Positions 1-10,479 of a DNA stretch of 64,000 nt are shown piece after piece (position 1 is the stretch's first letter; the number at the start of each line of letters is the position of its first letter). A program made the position numbers and the translations under genes. Below the pieces are notes generated by a model. The model was given only the letters and a program-made list of their open reading frames with translations, had not been told where the DNA came from and made no database searches. This DNA comes from Acanthococcus lagerstroemiae (lineage: Eukaryota > Arthropoda > Insecta > Hemiptera > Eriococcidae): contig CM063109.1 of the NCBI GenBank assembly GCA_031841125.1, positions 69,198,914 through 69,262,913 of the forward strand, given 5' to 3'.

Positions 1-268
1 TTTGAGCTATAAGGCCACAAAGTGAGGCAAGTCGTGGACTAAGGGTAGTTTGTAATACTCGTAGTAAGATACGTGAGCTCTCGGTGAAAATAATGTGTTG
101 TTGTCCCAAAACCGTCCCAACAGCGAAAAATTTTCGGCTTCTCGATCCGGATAATGTATGTGAATCTACAGTATCTATCTTGTTCAACGTAAACAGTGCG
201 ATTTCACTCTTATCAGTTCTCCTTAAAAAGTACATAAATTCGATTTTTATTCTGTTTCATGAGCGAAA
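1..268. other. Unassigned AT-rich sequence
   Basis: I see no gene, RNA or repeat here. The small open frame that starts in it runs into the inverted repeat beginning at 269 and is not credible as a coding region. Confidence 0.5.
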
Positions 269-980
269 AATAGTAGATTACTGTACAGAGGCGGAAGGTA
301 AGCGATTAATGACGAGCGCGAGAATTGGGAGAACGAGCGCAGCGAGTGGAGCTAACGCGCGAGGCATTAATCGCTTACCTATCAACTCTGTACAGTTACA
401 GATCCGGTAATCTCGAACCACAGCTGACTTTCCACCTCTACCAGCTCATTTACACCTCTAGAGTGGTAATGCTGTTATCGCTAACCAATCACAGCGTCTT
501 TACAACGCTGTGTCAGTGTTCATGAAAACGAGACGTTAAAACGTCATTTACCTTCGTGAAGACAGTGTTGTTACGTCGTACTAGAGCGCTACAGGTCGTA
601 TTTACCGGACCTGTATACAATAAAACAATTTATTGTACACAGGTCCGGTAAGTACGACGTAACAGTACTGTTTTCATGAAGGTAAATGACGTTTTAACGC
701 CTCGTTCTCGTGAACACTGACGCAGTGCTGTAAAAACGCTGTGATTGATTAGCGATAACAACATTACCATTCTAGAGGTGTAAGTGAGCTGATAGAGGTG
801 GAAAGTCAGCTGCAGTTCGAGATTACCGGACCTGTATACAATAAAATAGCGTACTGTACAGAATTGGTAGGTAAGCGATTAATGCCTCGCGCGTTAGCTT
901 CACTCGCTGCGCTCATACCACCAATTCTCGCGCTCGTCATTAATCGCTTACTTTCCGCCTCTGTACAGTAATCTACTATT
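269..980. mobile_element. Foldback (long inverted repeat) element, ~0.7 kb
   Basis: The two ends are reverse complements: AATAGTAGATTACTGTACAG at 269 pairs with the sequence ending at 980. Complementarity continues almost to the centre (~624), where ACCGGACCTGTATACAATAA faces its complement. Ordered landmarks recur in reverse on the other side: GGTAAATGACGTTTTAACG, the CTAGAGGTGTAA block and the GTCAGCTG block. The left arm has a small insertion at about 580-598. Each terminal part also contains its own palindrome (AAGCGATTAATG versus CATTAATCGCTT, about 301-378 and 873-951). A TA dinucleotide abuts both ends (271-272 and 977-978), which fits a TA target-site duplication around 273-976, but the superfamily is unknown. 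Open frames on both strands here are shadows of the palindrome. Confidence 0.85.
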
Positions 981-1224
981 GTAACATCTGGGAGATGCGT
1001 AATGACTTTCTCCACCAGATGGCATCACTAAACCTACTTGGGTAATTTTGGACCAAGGGCATTTCGTGAACGAGGTCTTCAATTAATAGTGGAGCTATCA
1101 ACAATATTTACATCAGGTATGCTTCAAGTCTCAAGTCTATCTTGTCTATGTGTCAAAAGTCTTATCAGCAATACATCGACAAATCTCAGGTTCGTCTTTG
1201 TCTTATCAGCAGTGAAAAGGTAGC
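981..1224. other. Unassigned spacer
   Basis: Ordinary AT-rich sequence between the foldback element and the GC-rich fam-A copy. I recognise nothing in it. Confidence 0.4.
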
Positions 1225-1330
1225 TTGGTGGTGTGGTGGGACGTATTGGGATGCACGCATGCCAAATTGGCCCCTAGGACACCGCACCTCCGGCCCCGGA
1301 AACTACAGTTTCGAGTATCGCATCAGTGGC
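1225..1330 (+). repeat. fam-A short dispersed element, copy 1
   Basis: One of three copies in this window of a ~105 bp GC-rich unit; the others are near 33.8 kb and 51.7 kb. Shared landmarks in order are GGTGTGGTGGGACGTAT, GATGCACGCATGCCAAATTG, an ACCGCACC block, GGCC(C/A)CGGAAACTAC and TTCGAGTATCGCATCAGT. The third copy has 16 bp flanking duplications, so the family is retroposed. GTGGTGGGACG and TTCGAGTATC faintly resemble Pol III A and B boxes, but I would not call a promoter. Its GC content is far above the surroundings, which resembles a small structured RNA or SINE. I do not recognise the parent. Confidence 0.75.
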
Positions 1331-1469
1331 CGAAGGGACGCTTTGAGGTCGGACACGAGCCTCCATTTTGCGGTGCCGCAACCGGCGCGCGCGTCCTGCA
1401 AGGGCCACCATAAGTAAGGTTCCCTACTGACCGAGGTATGCGCTCCCCGAGCACTCGCCTAGAATTCAG
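1331..1469. other. GC-rich segment next to fam-A
   Basis: CpG-rich sequence continuing from fam-A copy 1, containing GGCGCGCGCG. It is not shared with the other two fam-A copies, so it is either host sequence or another unit. No gene is recognised. Confidence 0.4.
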
Positions 1470-1577
1470 GGCTGGTATTCCACTAACAAAAGTGCGCGAG
1501 GTACGATCGCACTTGTACGATCGTTCTTATGGGAGTGCGCGCGGACCTCGTCGTACTTTTTTAGTGGAATACCAGCC
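1470..1577. repeat. Hairpin / short inverted repeat
   Basis: GGCTGGTATTCCACTA at 1470-1485 is perfectly complementary to TAGTGGAATACCAGCC at 1562-1577. The stem continues inward with mismatches through AAAGTGCG-CGAGGT and ACCTCGTCGTACTTT. Inside lies a second small palindrome around GTACGATCGCAC and TGTACGATCG. The ~108 bp size suits a small foldback MITE, but no target-site duplication is clear. Confidence 0.7.
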
Positions 1578-2140
1578 TAGGTCCCCCACTGCCGAACGCG
1601 CTTCCTCTTCACTTACCCCTCACCTCATCGTCTTGGTCTGTGTGGCGACGCAGGCAGGTCTGCTGCCGTAATTTTTTTGATTATTCAGGTAATCAATCCA
1701 CCTGGTGGTTTTTGAAGCGGAGGCGAATATTATCTCTCTATACATACTAATTTTTTCAATACATTGAGAAATCATTTGGTAAGTTTAATATTTCGACTAT
1801 CATCAAAGTTTCAATTTTATGGGCCTATTTGATCCTCTCGAGCACGAAGGTCCACCCGAATTTTCGAGGACTTTTATTATGTCGATTAGCATGCTCAACT
1901 GACCAACTGTAGCATGAGAGAGGGTAGCGGGCACCAAAGGAAGGGTTCGGGTTGAATCGTTTAGCGGTTGAATGAATAAGGGGTTTCGATTATCGATACT
2001 CGTGATTAATAATTGCTGTCCAGTTCAGTCAGGTCACTTGGACGGTCCGTGATCGTAGGAGTGGAAGCGGTTTGTCTCCGCTTGACTCGATGACGAGGAA
2101 TCGGAATTGGGGCCGAGACGTCACAGGCCATCGCGAGCAG
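1578..2140. other. Unassigned sequence upstream of the 2.1 kb promoter candidate
   Basis: Mixed-composition sequence, more GC-rich from about 1900 onward. No recognisable gene or repeat, apart from TTCAGTCAGGTCACTTGGACGG-type mixed sequence that I cannot place. Confidence 0.3.
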
Positions 2141-2200
2141 GGTAGAGCCGGGTGGCTGTATAAATTTTAAGCCAGAATCTTCGCGGACTGGGAGTGCTGG
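2141..2200 (+). promoter_or_regulatory. Possible TATA-type core promoter
   Basis: GCTGTATAAATTTTAAG, with TATAAATT at 2159-2166, sits just after a GC-rich stretch (about 2090-2155) and about 210 bp before a small open frame starting at 2372. No arthropod TCAGT initiator is obvious 25-35 bp downstream. It could be chance or part of an old LTR. Low confidence. Confidence 0.2.
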
Positions 2201-2371
2201 GACCGAAATACTTTTTCTATTTTTTATTTTGTTTTTGTTTTGATATAATTAAAATGATTGGCTAACGTTCGTACCACTGGGACCACCAGAGTGGTCGCCA
2301 CCCGTTTCCAGCTGAGTGATGTTTGTCCCGGACTTGATGTCCTGAGCTGAAGCCCAGTACTTAGCGCGAAA

Positions 2372-2608
2372 ATGAATATTCCTGTGCTTTGTGTACCTGG
2401 GTACCCCGAAGATCACGGACCGATCCTGGAAGCGGAACTAAACAGAACCCGAGTCGCCCAGTTAAGCGTCCTCATCAGAGCCATGCAGTCATGCTGCAGA
2501 GTTTCATTGTATTTTCAATTCGTTTGTGTTTTCTTTCTTTCTTTTTTTTTGTATGTTGAAGGTTGTTTTCTTTTTAATGTTTCAGACGTGTTAGCCAAAT
2601 TTGGGTGA
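2372..2608 (+). other. Small open frame, 78 codons, coding status doubtful
   Basis: The first ~45 codons (PGYPEDHGPILEAELNRTRV region) have balanced composition, unlike most frames in this AT-rich window. The rest reads through a T-rich tract that looks like a polypyrimidine tract ending in TTTCAG at 2585, so the 3' half is probably not translated as read. If this is an exon it should end before about 2500, but no strong GT donor is visible there (GCAGA|GTTTCA is weak). I do not recognise the protein. Confidence 0.15.
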
Positions 2609-2706
2609 GGGAGCATAGTGTTATCTTCAATTTAAATTCATTTGGTTTTTTAATTGGTAAGGTGCTCGAAGCGGAGGTCTTTCCTTTGTCGCCGTTCGAC
2701 CCCCAG
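2586..2706 (+). other. Candidate internal exon, 121 nt
   Basis: A long T-rich tract ends in TTTCAG at 2580-2585. About 121 nt later comes CCCCAG|GTACGTGA, a strong donor consensus. Exactly one forward frame is open across the interval, 40 codons ending in ...KVLEAEVFPLSPFDPQ; the other two contain stops. Either splice site alone is common by chance, but the pairing is better than random. The product is not recognised. The phrase LEAE also occurs in the upstream frame at 2372, which may be coincidence. RNA-seq would settle it. Confidence 0.25.
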
Positions 2707-3059
2707 GTACGTGACCAGATATATATTATTATTGTATTTGTATTAGTGTAATGGTAATTAATGTGATAGGCCAATATGAGTTGCTTTTTATTGTTTTTTT
2801 TTACGTTTCTGTGGAACGTCACGTAGGCTGGGAGCAGTTATTCATTTTCGACGGAAAGGGGCAGTTCATTCGTGTTGCCATTTTTTTATGATTTAGTTTA
2901 TATCATATTTACTATTGGTCAAAATGTCTACCGGTTTTTATAGCTTTCTTCTTGTGGATTTTAATCTTTTTTTTTTCTTTTATATTTTTTGAATACATAA
3001 GTTTTTCTACGCCAGTCAATAATTTGGCTATAATTATTGTAGTGGTGCTGATTTCAGCA
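2707..3059. other. Unassigned T-rich sequence
   Basis: AT-rich sequence with several T runs. No gene or repeat is recognised. Confidence 0.3.
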
Positions 3060-3060
3060 G

Positions 3061-3096
3061 ACGGGAGGGTGTCTTCCGAGTCCCCCCCCCCTCCCG
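3061..3096. repeat. Short G/C-run hairpin
   Basis: ACGGGAGGG (3061-3069) pairs perfectly with CCCTCCCGT (3088-3096) across an 18 nt loop that includes a C run. This is the size of a MITE end or a chance palindrome; function is unknown. Confidence 0.5.
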
Positions 3097-5995
3097 TTAC
3101 ACAAGTATCTCAAATTTTCGATTATTAGTCTCTATTTTGGTTAATTTCATGATGGACTGGTGTTTTTGAAAATGAATTGTAAAAGGAACTCTATTAGATT
3201 TTCGAAACTTTTTACACGCGCGTCGGCCCCGCATATCGCGTCGCGTCGGTGTAATAGAGCGCGACTTAATTATCGTTTTAAACTTTACATCAAGACGGCG
3301 AAGTTTTCGCGATTCCGTACTCGCATTGTTACGCTGTATCGTAGCCATTTAATAATAATCTTATCAAAAATGAATACAAAAAGAAAGTTTTTGCTACCAC
3401 CGCGCCTCGTTTTTTCCTCAGTCTTTCTCGGGTCCGCACAGAGTTCGTAGATTTGTTGAATTTATCCCCAGCCATGAGCAGTGTGCGATGGGTGAAAGTT
3501 GAGAAAACATTGTATCGCAGTCGTTTAGAAAAACAAACCAAAAAAAAAAAAAGAATAATATAGCATTTTAATAATTTCCGCAGATGCGACACGGGGGCGT
3601 ACCAGTAACATTTTCCTTGCAACTTTCCTCCACTTTTGTATAGGCTTATAACTTTGAAAATAACATCGTCGGTTATCATGTCCAGCAGTTATTGAAGAGA
3701 CAACGCAGACCCAGTTTCGAGGAAGGAGGCGAGAGATCGGCTTTCAAAGTCGTTTATTGTTTCGCCTAACACATTTATAGGACGATGACGACGTAAAAAT
3801 AATGGTACGCGATTGCTTTTAGCAGAAACGAAACGAAGGCCTCTATTTAACCGAGAATCAAGAGTGTGTACTGGCAAAAGCAGTCGTAAAAGTATTCCAG
3901 CTACGTTAACAATTAAATTACGAACGCCAGACCTCATCTGTCTCGGTTCAGTCGTGTTGAAAAATTGCTAATTCCATCGACGAGAACGGCAAGACGATAC
4001 CCTGGCTGCTCTCCAGAATCGGGAGATCGTTCGGTGTATAGGAAAGAATCTGACAAAGAATTTGTCGCCAACAACGCCTCGTACGTACAATCGCATGAGC
4101 TCACGTTGGTTTACTTCTTCTCAACCGTCGATTGAAACGAGACAAAATATGCTAATTGGTTAGCTTCGATATGCTGGGAACAAAATATTTGCGAAAATAT
4201 CGATAAAATCGAGTAATATTGGCTAATTAACGAAGAAATTATCGTTAACCGGCATCGCGAATTGACGCATTCGTGTATTCATGTTATGAATGTTTATTTC
4301 ACGTGATCTGCAGAATCTTTCAATACGAATGTAAAGCGAAACATTGTCGTCAGTGATGCAGGTTTGTGGTAACTGGAGGAGGTTGAGGGGTTCTGCAGGA
4401 AACATCAAATCGAATCGAAACATCAAACGTCGATTCGAGATCATTCGTACTTCTAAAAACATACCCATCGATAAAATCGTAGGATAATGTATTCCCCCAG
4501 CTGGATCCATGCTGCGGCAAGTGCAACCTCAATTGAAAAGTGCAAAAATCGTATACAAAAAGCGGAAATTAGTGTAGCCTGTCAGAATATGCATTTATGG
4601 GACATCATCCAGAAAATTCTCACTTAAATTGTTGCGTGATGAAATACCTACTCTTGCACCGTATTACGGCAACCTGAAATGGTTGCCTATTGCACGAGTT
4701 TTGGCGCGTGCAATTCAAAGGGCAGAGCAACGCACGAATTGAGCATCAGCCGTTTTCTTAGCGGTACTCAAATTCAGGCCCCAGTCTTGAGTCGTCAGCC
4801 TATGAGCAACGACCACATCAGTGAAGTCAACCTAATGGCTGCTGATAAATTGTCCCCACCGATAGACGGGATGATAGTTTTGAAAAGAACCCTCCATATT
4901 CTGACGCAGAGAAGGCATTTGGTATATTTGTAGTTAAAACCATAAGGAATATTTTAAGAAATGTTGTCAACTTCGGGTTCCACGTCTATCCCTATACATC
5001 ACCGAGGCTTATAAGTATCCCTCTCCACAATTTTTCCTCCATAACTTCTCAATCGAAAGTTTCACTGCAAAAGTGTAATCAGCAAAATTAATTTAAACTA
5101 AACTTCACGTAAGAATAGTCCCTTGCAATGTTTCGTATCTGTCTTAGAACCCTCGAAACAGGGAGTCGAAAACAAGCCCATATAAGGCAACACTTCAATA
5201 CAAGCCTTATGGGAGTAACAACAGGCGTACCAGGTGCCTAAAACGAATTTAAAAAATTGAACAACTGTATTGTTGTTTCTCTTTGTTTTTATCTTATTAT
5301 TTATATTCTATACTGCTCCCCCCTCGTCAGTATTTACGCCGCCGTTCGCATCAAAGCTGATGGTTCATCAAATTGTCGATTCGTCTTTTATTTTTATTAT
5401 TATTTCTAGGAGTAGGTATAGGTACTAGCAGTTTTTTCTGGTATTTTGTATTGTATTTTTAGAATTTTTAATTTGTTCATCAAGGTCTTGTTGTCATGTT
5501 GGTTGTCGTTTGAGAATCTATCAAGGAGTGATTTTTCATTCCCAAATGCATGTGATCTAACATTCCATAGGAAAATATGATAGAACACTCCCACCACAGT
5601 ACACTGCAATAACTCATCAGGGGCAAACCAATGAGACAATAACAACCAACAGGAAGACTAACTTGGTTGATCATATTCCGATGGTGCAGTGCGCAAAGGT
5701 TGTGTATTTTTTTTTTGTTTGTTGCAATTTTAAAAGAATCATCTGAAAGGAAGCTCTTTCCCCATTCCAAACTTTTCTATTTTCTAGATGCTGGAATTCT
5801 TTTAGTGATTGACAGAGTAGGGTAACTGACAACAGTCCATTCACTAATGTACAATTGCGCAAGTTATTTTCTTCTTTTACTCAAAACTTTTCTTACAACA
5901 CCACCGATTTATTGTACGGTATTACCCTCACGATATCAATACAGCCTAATCTTAAGATCCTGAGTAGTACGATAATTATCAAACATTGACGACAA
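3097..5995. other. About 2.9 kb with no recognisable gene or element
   Basis: AT-rich, apparently unique sequence with scattered CpG-containing patches (for example 3210-3260 and 4010-4110). The open frames of 60-116 codons here have lysine/asparagine/phenylalanine-biased composition and resemble nothing I know. No tRNA, rRNA, splice-delimited exon or inverted repeat stood out. Confidence 0.4.
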
Positions 5996-6300
5996 GCTAC
6001 CATCCAAAAAACCTTGAAGAGTCTTCAATCATTCAAGGCCTTAAAAAGTCCTAACTATTAATCTGGAAATATCTTAATCAAGTCTGGTAGATACTTTCTG
6101 TTTTTTAAACGTGTCTTAAGCAATCAAAGATTTCGAATGGCCTTAGACGAGTCTCGAAGAGATTGGAAAAGTATTAGTTTTAACTATGTACATAGACGAG
6201 TTCAAGAAGCATCTGAAGCAAATATGGAAGACCCGTTAGGAGTCTTAAGGAGTCCTAAAGAGTCCAAAACAATATTAGAAGTTTCGAACAGTTTTGACAT
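5996..6300. repeat. Cryptic repeat with loose ~20 bp periodicity
   Basis: Variants of (A)AGAGTCTTAA and GAAAAGTCC recur at irregular 10-22 bp spacing, for example GAAGAGTCTTCAATC, CGAGTCTCGAAGAG, AGGAGTCTTAAGGAGTCCTAAAGAGTCC. The same word family appears at 7.72-7.99, 23.59-23.79 and 33.64-33.75 kb. It looks like an old degraded minisatellite rather than coding sequence. Confidence 0.55.
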
Positions 6301-6369
6301 TTTCATGTCTTTGCTTTGGCACATAGAAAAAATTTCAAAAAAAAAACCGTTACTTTTTAATGCGTTACT

Positions 6370-7480
6370 TTGGCGCCCGTAACGCTCCCCCGACACGAAT
6401 TCGGTGGTTGACATTTCCATGGAAATTTATTTTTCCTCCAGCCATGGGTATACTTGTGCAAAAACCGTAACTCTAGCTATGCGCTTATTGATCTTGATCT
6501 TTGCTGCGCCCTGTGCGACTACTCTCCTGATCATACCCTTATAGAAAAAATTTCCATGGAAATGTCTATCAAAAACGCGGCTATTTTTTTCGTCCAGCCG
6601 TGGGTATACTTGAGCGAAAACCATTGCGCTCCCCCTCCCCCGACACACTCGAAAACTATAACGCCCCCCCCGCCCGACACGAAGCCAGTCCGTATGATTT
6701 AGCTCTTCATGATGACAATTCTGTTTAGTGGTTGATATTTCCATGGAAATTGCTATTAACATCATGGCTACAGACTGCGGTCGCCCAGCAGCAATTTCAT
6801 TACATATTTCTTGTCCTAGTCAAGACGCCTGCTTTTTTTGCCGACCTTCCTTGAGGAACGAGGTTACTTGTTTTCTCTTCTCTTCTCATTTCCAGTTCAG
6901 TTCACAGTTCAGTTCAGGGGTGCGTATTGCATGAAGCCAATTCGCATGATTTAGCTCTTCATGGTCACGAGTCAGTTCAGTGGTCCACATTTACAAGGAA
7001 ATTTATATTTTTTCTAGCCATCTTCAGTATTTAATAGAAGTTTCCATGGATTTTTTTATTTATTAATTTATTAGGACAGGATCAGGTCGAACTGAATAAT
7101 TGTGTCACAAAGAGCTAAATCATTCGGATTGGCTTCACCCAGTATGCACCCGGAAATGAGAAGAAAAGAAAAAAGAAGAGAAGAGAAGGAAAACAAGTAA
7201 CCAGCAGGTTACTCGAGGAGGGTCGGCAAAAATTTCTTCCAGCCATGGGTATACTTGAGCGAAAACTGTAACGGTCCCTCCATAACGGTCCCCTGACACG
7301 AATTCAGTAGTTGACATCTTTATGGAAATTTATTTTTCTTCCAGCCATTGGTATACTTGAGCAAAAACCGTAATGCTCACCCGATATAAATTCAGGCGTT
7401 GACATTTGCTGCGCCCTGCGCGACTACAGTCTGCAGCCGTGTTGTTAATAGAAATTTCCATAGAAATTTTTTTTATTAGG
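6370..7480. repeat. Complex repeat cluster built on a TTTCCATGGAAA core, with an internal inverted duplication
   Basis: At least six copies of the palindrome (A)TTTCCATGGAAA or close variants lie at about 6412, 6551, 6738, 7041, 7316 and 7454. Most are embedded in a longer unit: GACACGAATTCRGTRGTTGACAT, the palindrome, then CCAGCCATGGGTATACTTGA and GCGAAAAC. CTGCGCCCTGYGCGACTAC also recurs (6503, 7410). In addition, about 6838-6985 (TTTGCCGACC ... GGTTACTTGTTTTC ... ATGATTTAGCTCTTCATG) is repeated in reverse complement at about 7085-7230. The block therefore mixes direct and inverted duplications and appears to have grown by local rearrangement. No coding capacity. Confidence 0.75.
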
Positions 7481-7719
7481 GTACAAAAGCATATAAAGTG
7501 TTACACTACATGAGGAAGTCGGGGACAATTATAATCGATTACTGAAAAGTCGATATTAAAATGGAGACATGAACATGCTCTCCCATGGTTACAGATCCAT
7601 TTGCGACATGTTACAAAAGAATTTTTTTAAAACTTTTTCAGTAACGTATCGATAAGGAAAATGGACAGAGATGTATGATAATATTAATCGAGGTTTCAAG
7701 TTTCAATGAGAATTAAACA
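7481..7719. other. Unassigned spacer
   Basis: AT-rich sequence between two repeat blocks. Nothing is recognised. Confidence 0.3.
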
Positions 7720-7995
7720 AAGCTGAACGACTTGGGAAGATTCTTAATCAAGTTTGAAAGAGATTCAAAAAGTCTTAGATGAGTACTGAAAAGTCCAGGT
7801 CAAGTTGGGAGGAATTTTAAAGGATCTTCATCCGGTATGGAAGAGGAGCCCTATAGTGTTTTTAGGAAATCTGTAAAAGCCGTAGAGAATCTCAACAAAG
7901 CATGATATATCTATCCATCAAACAATTCTCGGAGGGTTCTAGGAAACCTTAGAAAAAGTCAGACGAAGTCTCAGAGGAGCTAGAAAATGTCTTAA
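7720..7995. repeat. Cryptic ~20 bp-period repeat, second block
   Basis: Same vocabulary as 5996-6300: GGGAAGATTCTTAATCAAG, GAGATTCAAAAAGTCTTAGA, GAGTACTGAAAAGTCC and similar words at about 20 bp spacing. Heavily diverged, so the unit boundaries are approximate. Confidence 0.5.
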
Positions 7996-8865
7996 AATGA
8001 TGAAGGAAAAAGGTTGTAGGTTGTTCGTGGGCGGGGTGGGGGTGTTTTTGATCATTATTAGCGCCATTGGAATATATATTTTACCATTTCTGCCCTTTTG
8101 GTCGTAAGTGGTAACTTCCAGCTGGAGGCTTACCTCCATTTTTCTCGTAGATTACGTACATAGCTAAGTCTTCGAATGTGTCAGCAAAGGTATCGATTGC
8201 AGAAGAGAAAACGCATTCTTGACACAAGACATGTCGACGAGCTAACATAATCGACACTAACATCGAATTTAGGTGGAATTCGAACTTCGATGTAAATTAT
8301 CGGCTTAAAATACCATGCGGCAGTATGGATCGCATACAACGATCGTTCCATTACTTATATTGAATTACTATATCCGATATCAATTTATCATTTTCTGTTC
8401 TTTGGTCTTTGGTGTAACCTAATACGAAAAGTTGAACTGGTTTACAGGCGGTTCACGGAGCTTCGAACGAAAGTAAAAATCGATTACAAATGGAAGTCAC
8501 CGAAGCGTTCAATATTTCCGTTTTCATGATCCAAATACGTGAACAATCACACAGAGCTCAGGCCAAACGAGGTAACAAAAGAAATTCCGACAACGGTTAA
8601 AGGGAACACGGTAAATTACCGACAGCAATGTGATTAAGAAACTGAGAGAACTAAGCGAGGATACCTCCATGTGAGGAGTAAATGAGGGATGCCGGAAGAC
8701 GAATGTACGTATAACTAAATGAAGATAGAAAACGCGAGAATATAAGATGATTATCGTTCGTTAGAATAACTTAGAATTTTAATCGAGTTACCCTGCAACT
8801 AGGAACCGAGTGCTCGCGTAAGTCTCGGTCTTCATAAATGCGAACGGAATTAAAAATTAATGTTA
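7996..8865. other. Unassigned sequence
   Basis: No gene, RNA or repeat recognised. Composition is ordinary for the window. Confidence 0.35.
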
Positions 8866-8872
8866 TACTGCA

Positions 8873-8945
8873 GAAGTCTTCGAAGGGATACGGCAGGCCC
8901 ATGCCAAACTATGTCATGCCGTGCCATGCCGTCTGCCGAAGACTT
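8873..8945. other. Imperfect hairpin, ~72 nt
   Basis: AAGTCTTCG near 8875 is complementary to CGAAGACTT near 8936-8944. Further in, ACGGCA pairs with TGCCGT and GGC with GCC, around a loop containing AAACTATGTCA. Length and stem are in the range of an insect microRNA precursor, but the stem has a 7/4 nt internal loop, which argues against an efficient precursor. TGCC-rich words repeat within it, so it may be only a short-repeat palindrome. Unverified. Confidence 0.3.
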
Positions 8946-9437
8946 AGGGGAAGCAGTTTTGAGAATTTATTCCGCAACCAAGTGCAAAGTAATGTACAAC
9001 CAAGTTCTGTGATCAGCCATCAAACTAACGTAAATTTTTTCGAAAAATTATTAGGCTGATTAATCTCGTCAGATTTTATTTCAAAAAATTGTTAGGTCGA
9101 TTTATCCAATCAGACGGTGCCACAGGCAAGTTTTACTCTACATTTACATTGCGTTATATAAGTAGTGGTCATATTTTTCAATTTTACTCGAGAAATATTC
9201 GTTTTTACGAAATAATGAGCCGACGAATATACTATGAACGAAAAAAATGACTGTGGTTCTTATTGTTATCAGCATTCAATGATTTTCTAAGTCAGCAATC
9301 TGCAAACACAATTTTATCATTTTATAACAAATTTCGAATAAATGACTTCATTTGAATGAAATTTTTCGTTGAACATTTGGACTGTGCAGATGTGAAGGAA
9401 CACTACTGTCGACACACACACATACAAACGAACTAAT
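8946..9437. other. Unassigned sequence
   Basis: AT-rich spacer with a small CACACACACA run near 9412-9422. No gene is recognised. Confidence 0.35.
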
Positions 9438-9632
9438 ACTAACACCAGGGGCGAAACTAGCTGTTTTTTCTATAGGTGGGTGACAACTGAAAATTTGCCG
9501 AATAAAATGAATTGAAAATGAATATTTTGCCGAGTGGCCAGTAAACTTTACGATTTGCCGAATTTTCCAACTGCACTGACGACCGGGGGGGGGGGGGTTA
9601 ACCCTCCCCCCTGTTTCGCCCCTGACTAACAC
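9438..9632. mobile_element. hAT-type MITE, 179 bp, with perfect 8 bp TSDs
   Basis: The element (9446-9624) begins CAGGGGCGAAAC and ends GTTTCGCCCCTG, a perfect 12 bp terminal inverted repeat of hAT style (CA...TG ends). It is flanked by perfect 8 bp direct repeats ACTAACAC at 9438-9445 and 9625-9632, the duplication size of hAT transposases. The interior carries TTTGCCGA motifs and a G13 run before the right end. It is non-autonomous, with no coding frame. Similar internal words at 18.25-18.64 and 24.38-24.55 kb suggest relatives. Confidence 0.93.
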
Positions 9633-10479
9633 ACTAGAAAAACATGAGCGGAAACATAATCGATTGCTACTATTCTTTTACATGAAGAGCAAAGATCAGT
9701 CTCATTTTCGAAATGAAATCTGTGTTAACATATTAATAAAAATATTCTAATTTGTAATCCATGACTTGGAAGATTGATTCAATCAAAACCTATTTTTAGT
9801 CAACTCAGATTCTGCTGGAATTTGGATAGTATCAAAAATTATCAAATTCGCCCTATATTTCAAATGGGAGCAGATTTGATGTTTTGGTTTTGTCCCCTTT
9901 TTATTTTGTTCAACCTAAATGGCGACTCGTTCGCTGCTAGATTTGAATTGTCATTTTTCAACTTCCACAGCACTCTGAGATTCTAAAATTTTTCATCGCA
10001 AACAAACGATTTTCAATATTTAGATAATTGCTAGCAGCACTGGAGAATATAAATGGATAAAATCTTGCCAGCACAATGTACTCACTTCGGACGATAACAC
10101 CCCCAAGTTTCAACAAAATTTGTCCATTTCTTGATAAACGGCCAAATTTAACTAAAAAAACTGTAGGATACTTGTTCTTCAAACTTCACAATACACAATT
10201 TTTCATTAAAAAACGAAATTATGAGATTTCTTATGCGGTTGTTAGCTCTTCTGATAAATTCTATTTTTCACGTTGAGGTAGGTTTCGTCAGCAAACGTCA
10301 CATATTTTTTTAGTTTTAAAAATGAAATTTCTTGGTCGAATACTTAAAGACTGAGGCTAATTTTCCACAAAATTCCAAACAAAACTTAAGTCTGGAGACA
10401 GGGTTTCTTGTGCTCGTGAATAATGTAGAAACATGGATTGACAGTGTTTTGGAGAAGCACACCTCATATACTCGTAGGT
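9633..10479. other. Unassigned AT-rich sequence
   Basis: No gene or repeat recognised. Confidence 0.35.

Noticed and set aside
806..1015. Open frames in both directions in the first kilobase
   Set aside because: They are shadows of the 269-980 palindrome; the same peptide fragments appear from both arms.
1225..1330. Hammerhead-ribozyme-like string on the minus strand of fam-A (CTGATGCGATACTCGAAA)
   Set aside because: CTGATG and CGAAA recall the hammerhead core, but the invariant A after CTGATG is C, the presumptive stem II is 2 bp, copy 3 has CTGACG and GAAC instead, and I could not place stems I and III with a cleavage site.
1900..2500. LTR with a primer-binding site
   Set aside because: A TATA box and TGG-containing words are present, but there is no second LTR, no convincing PBS and no gag/pol downstream.
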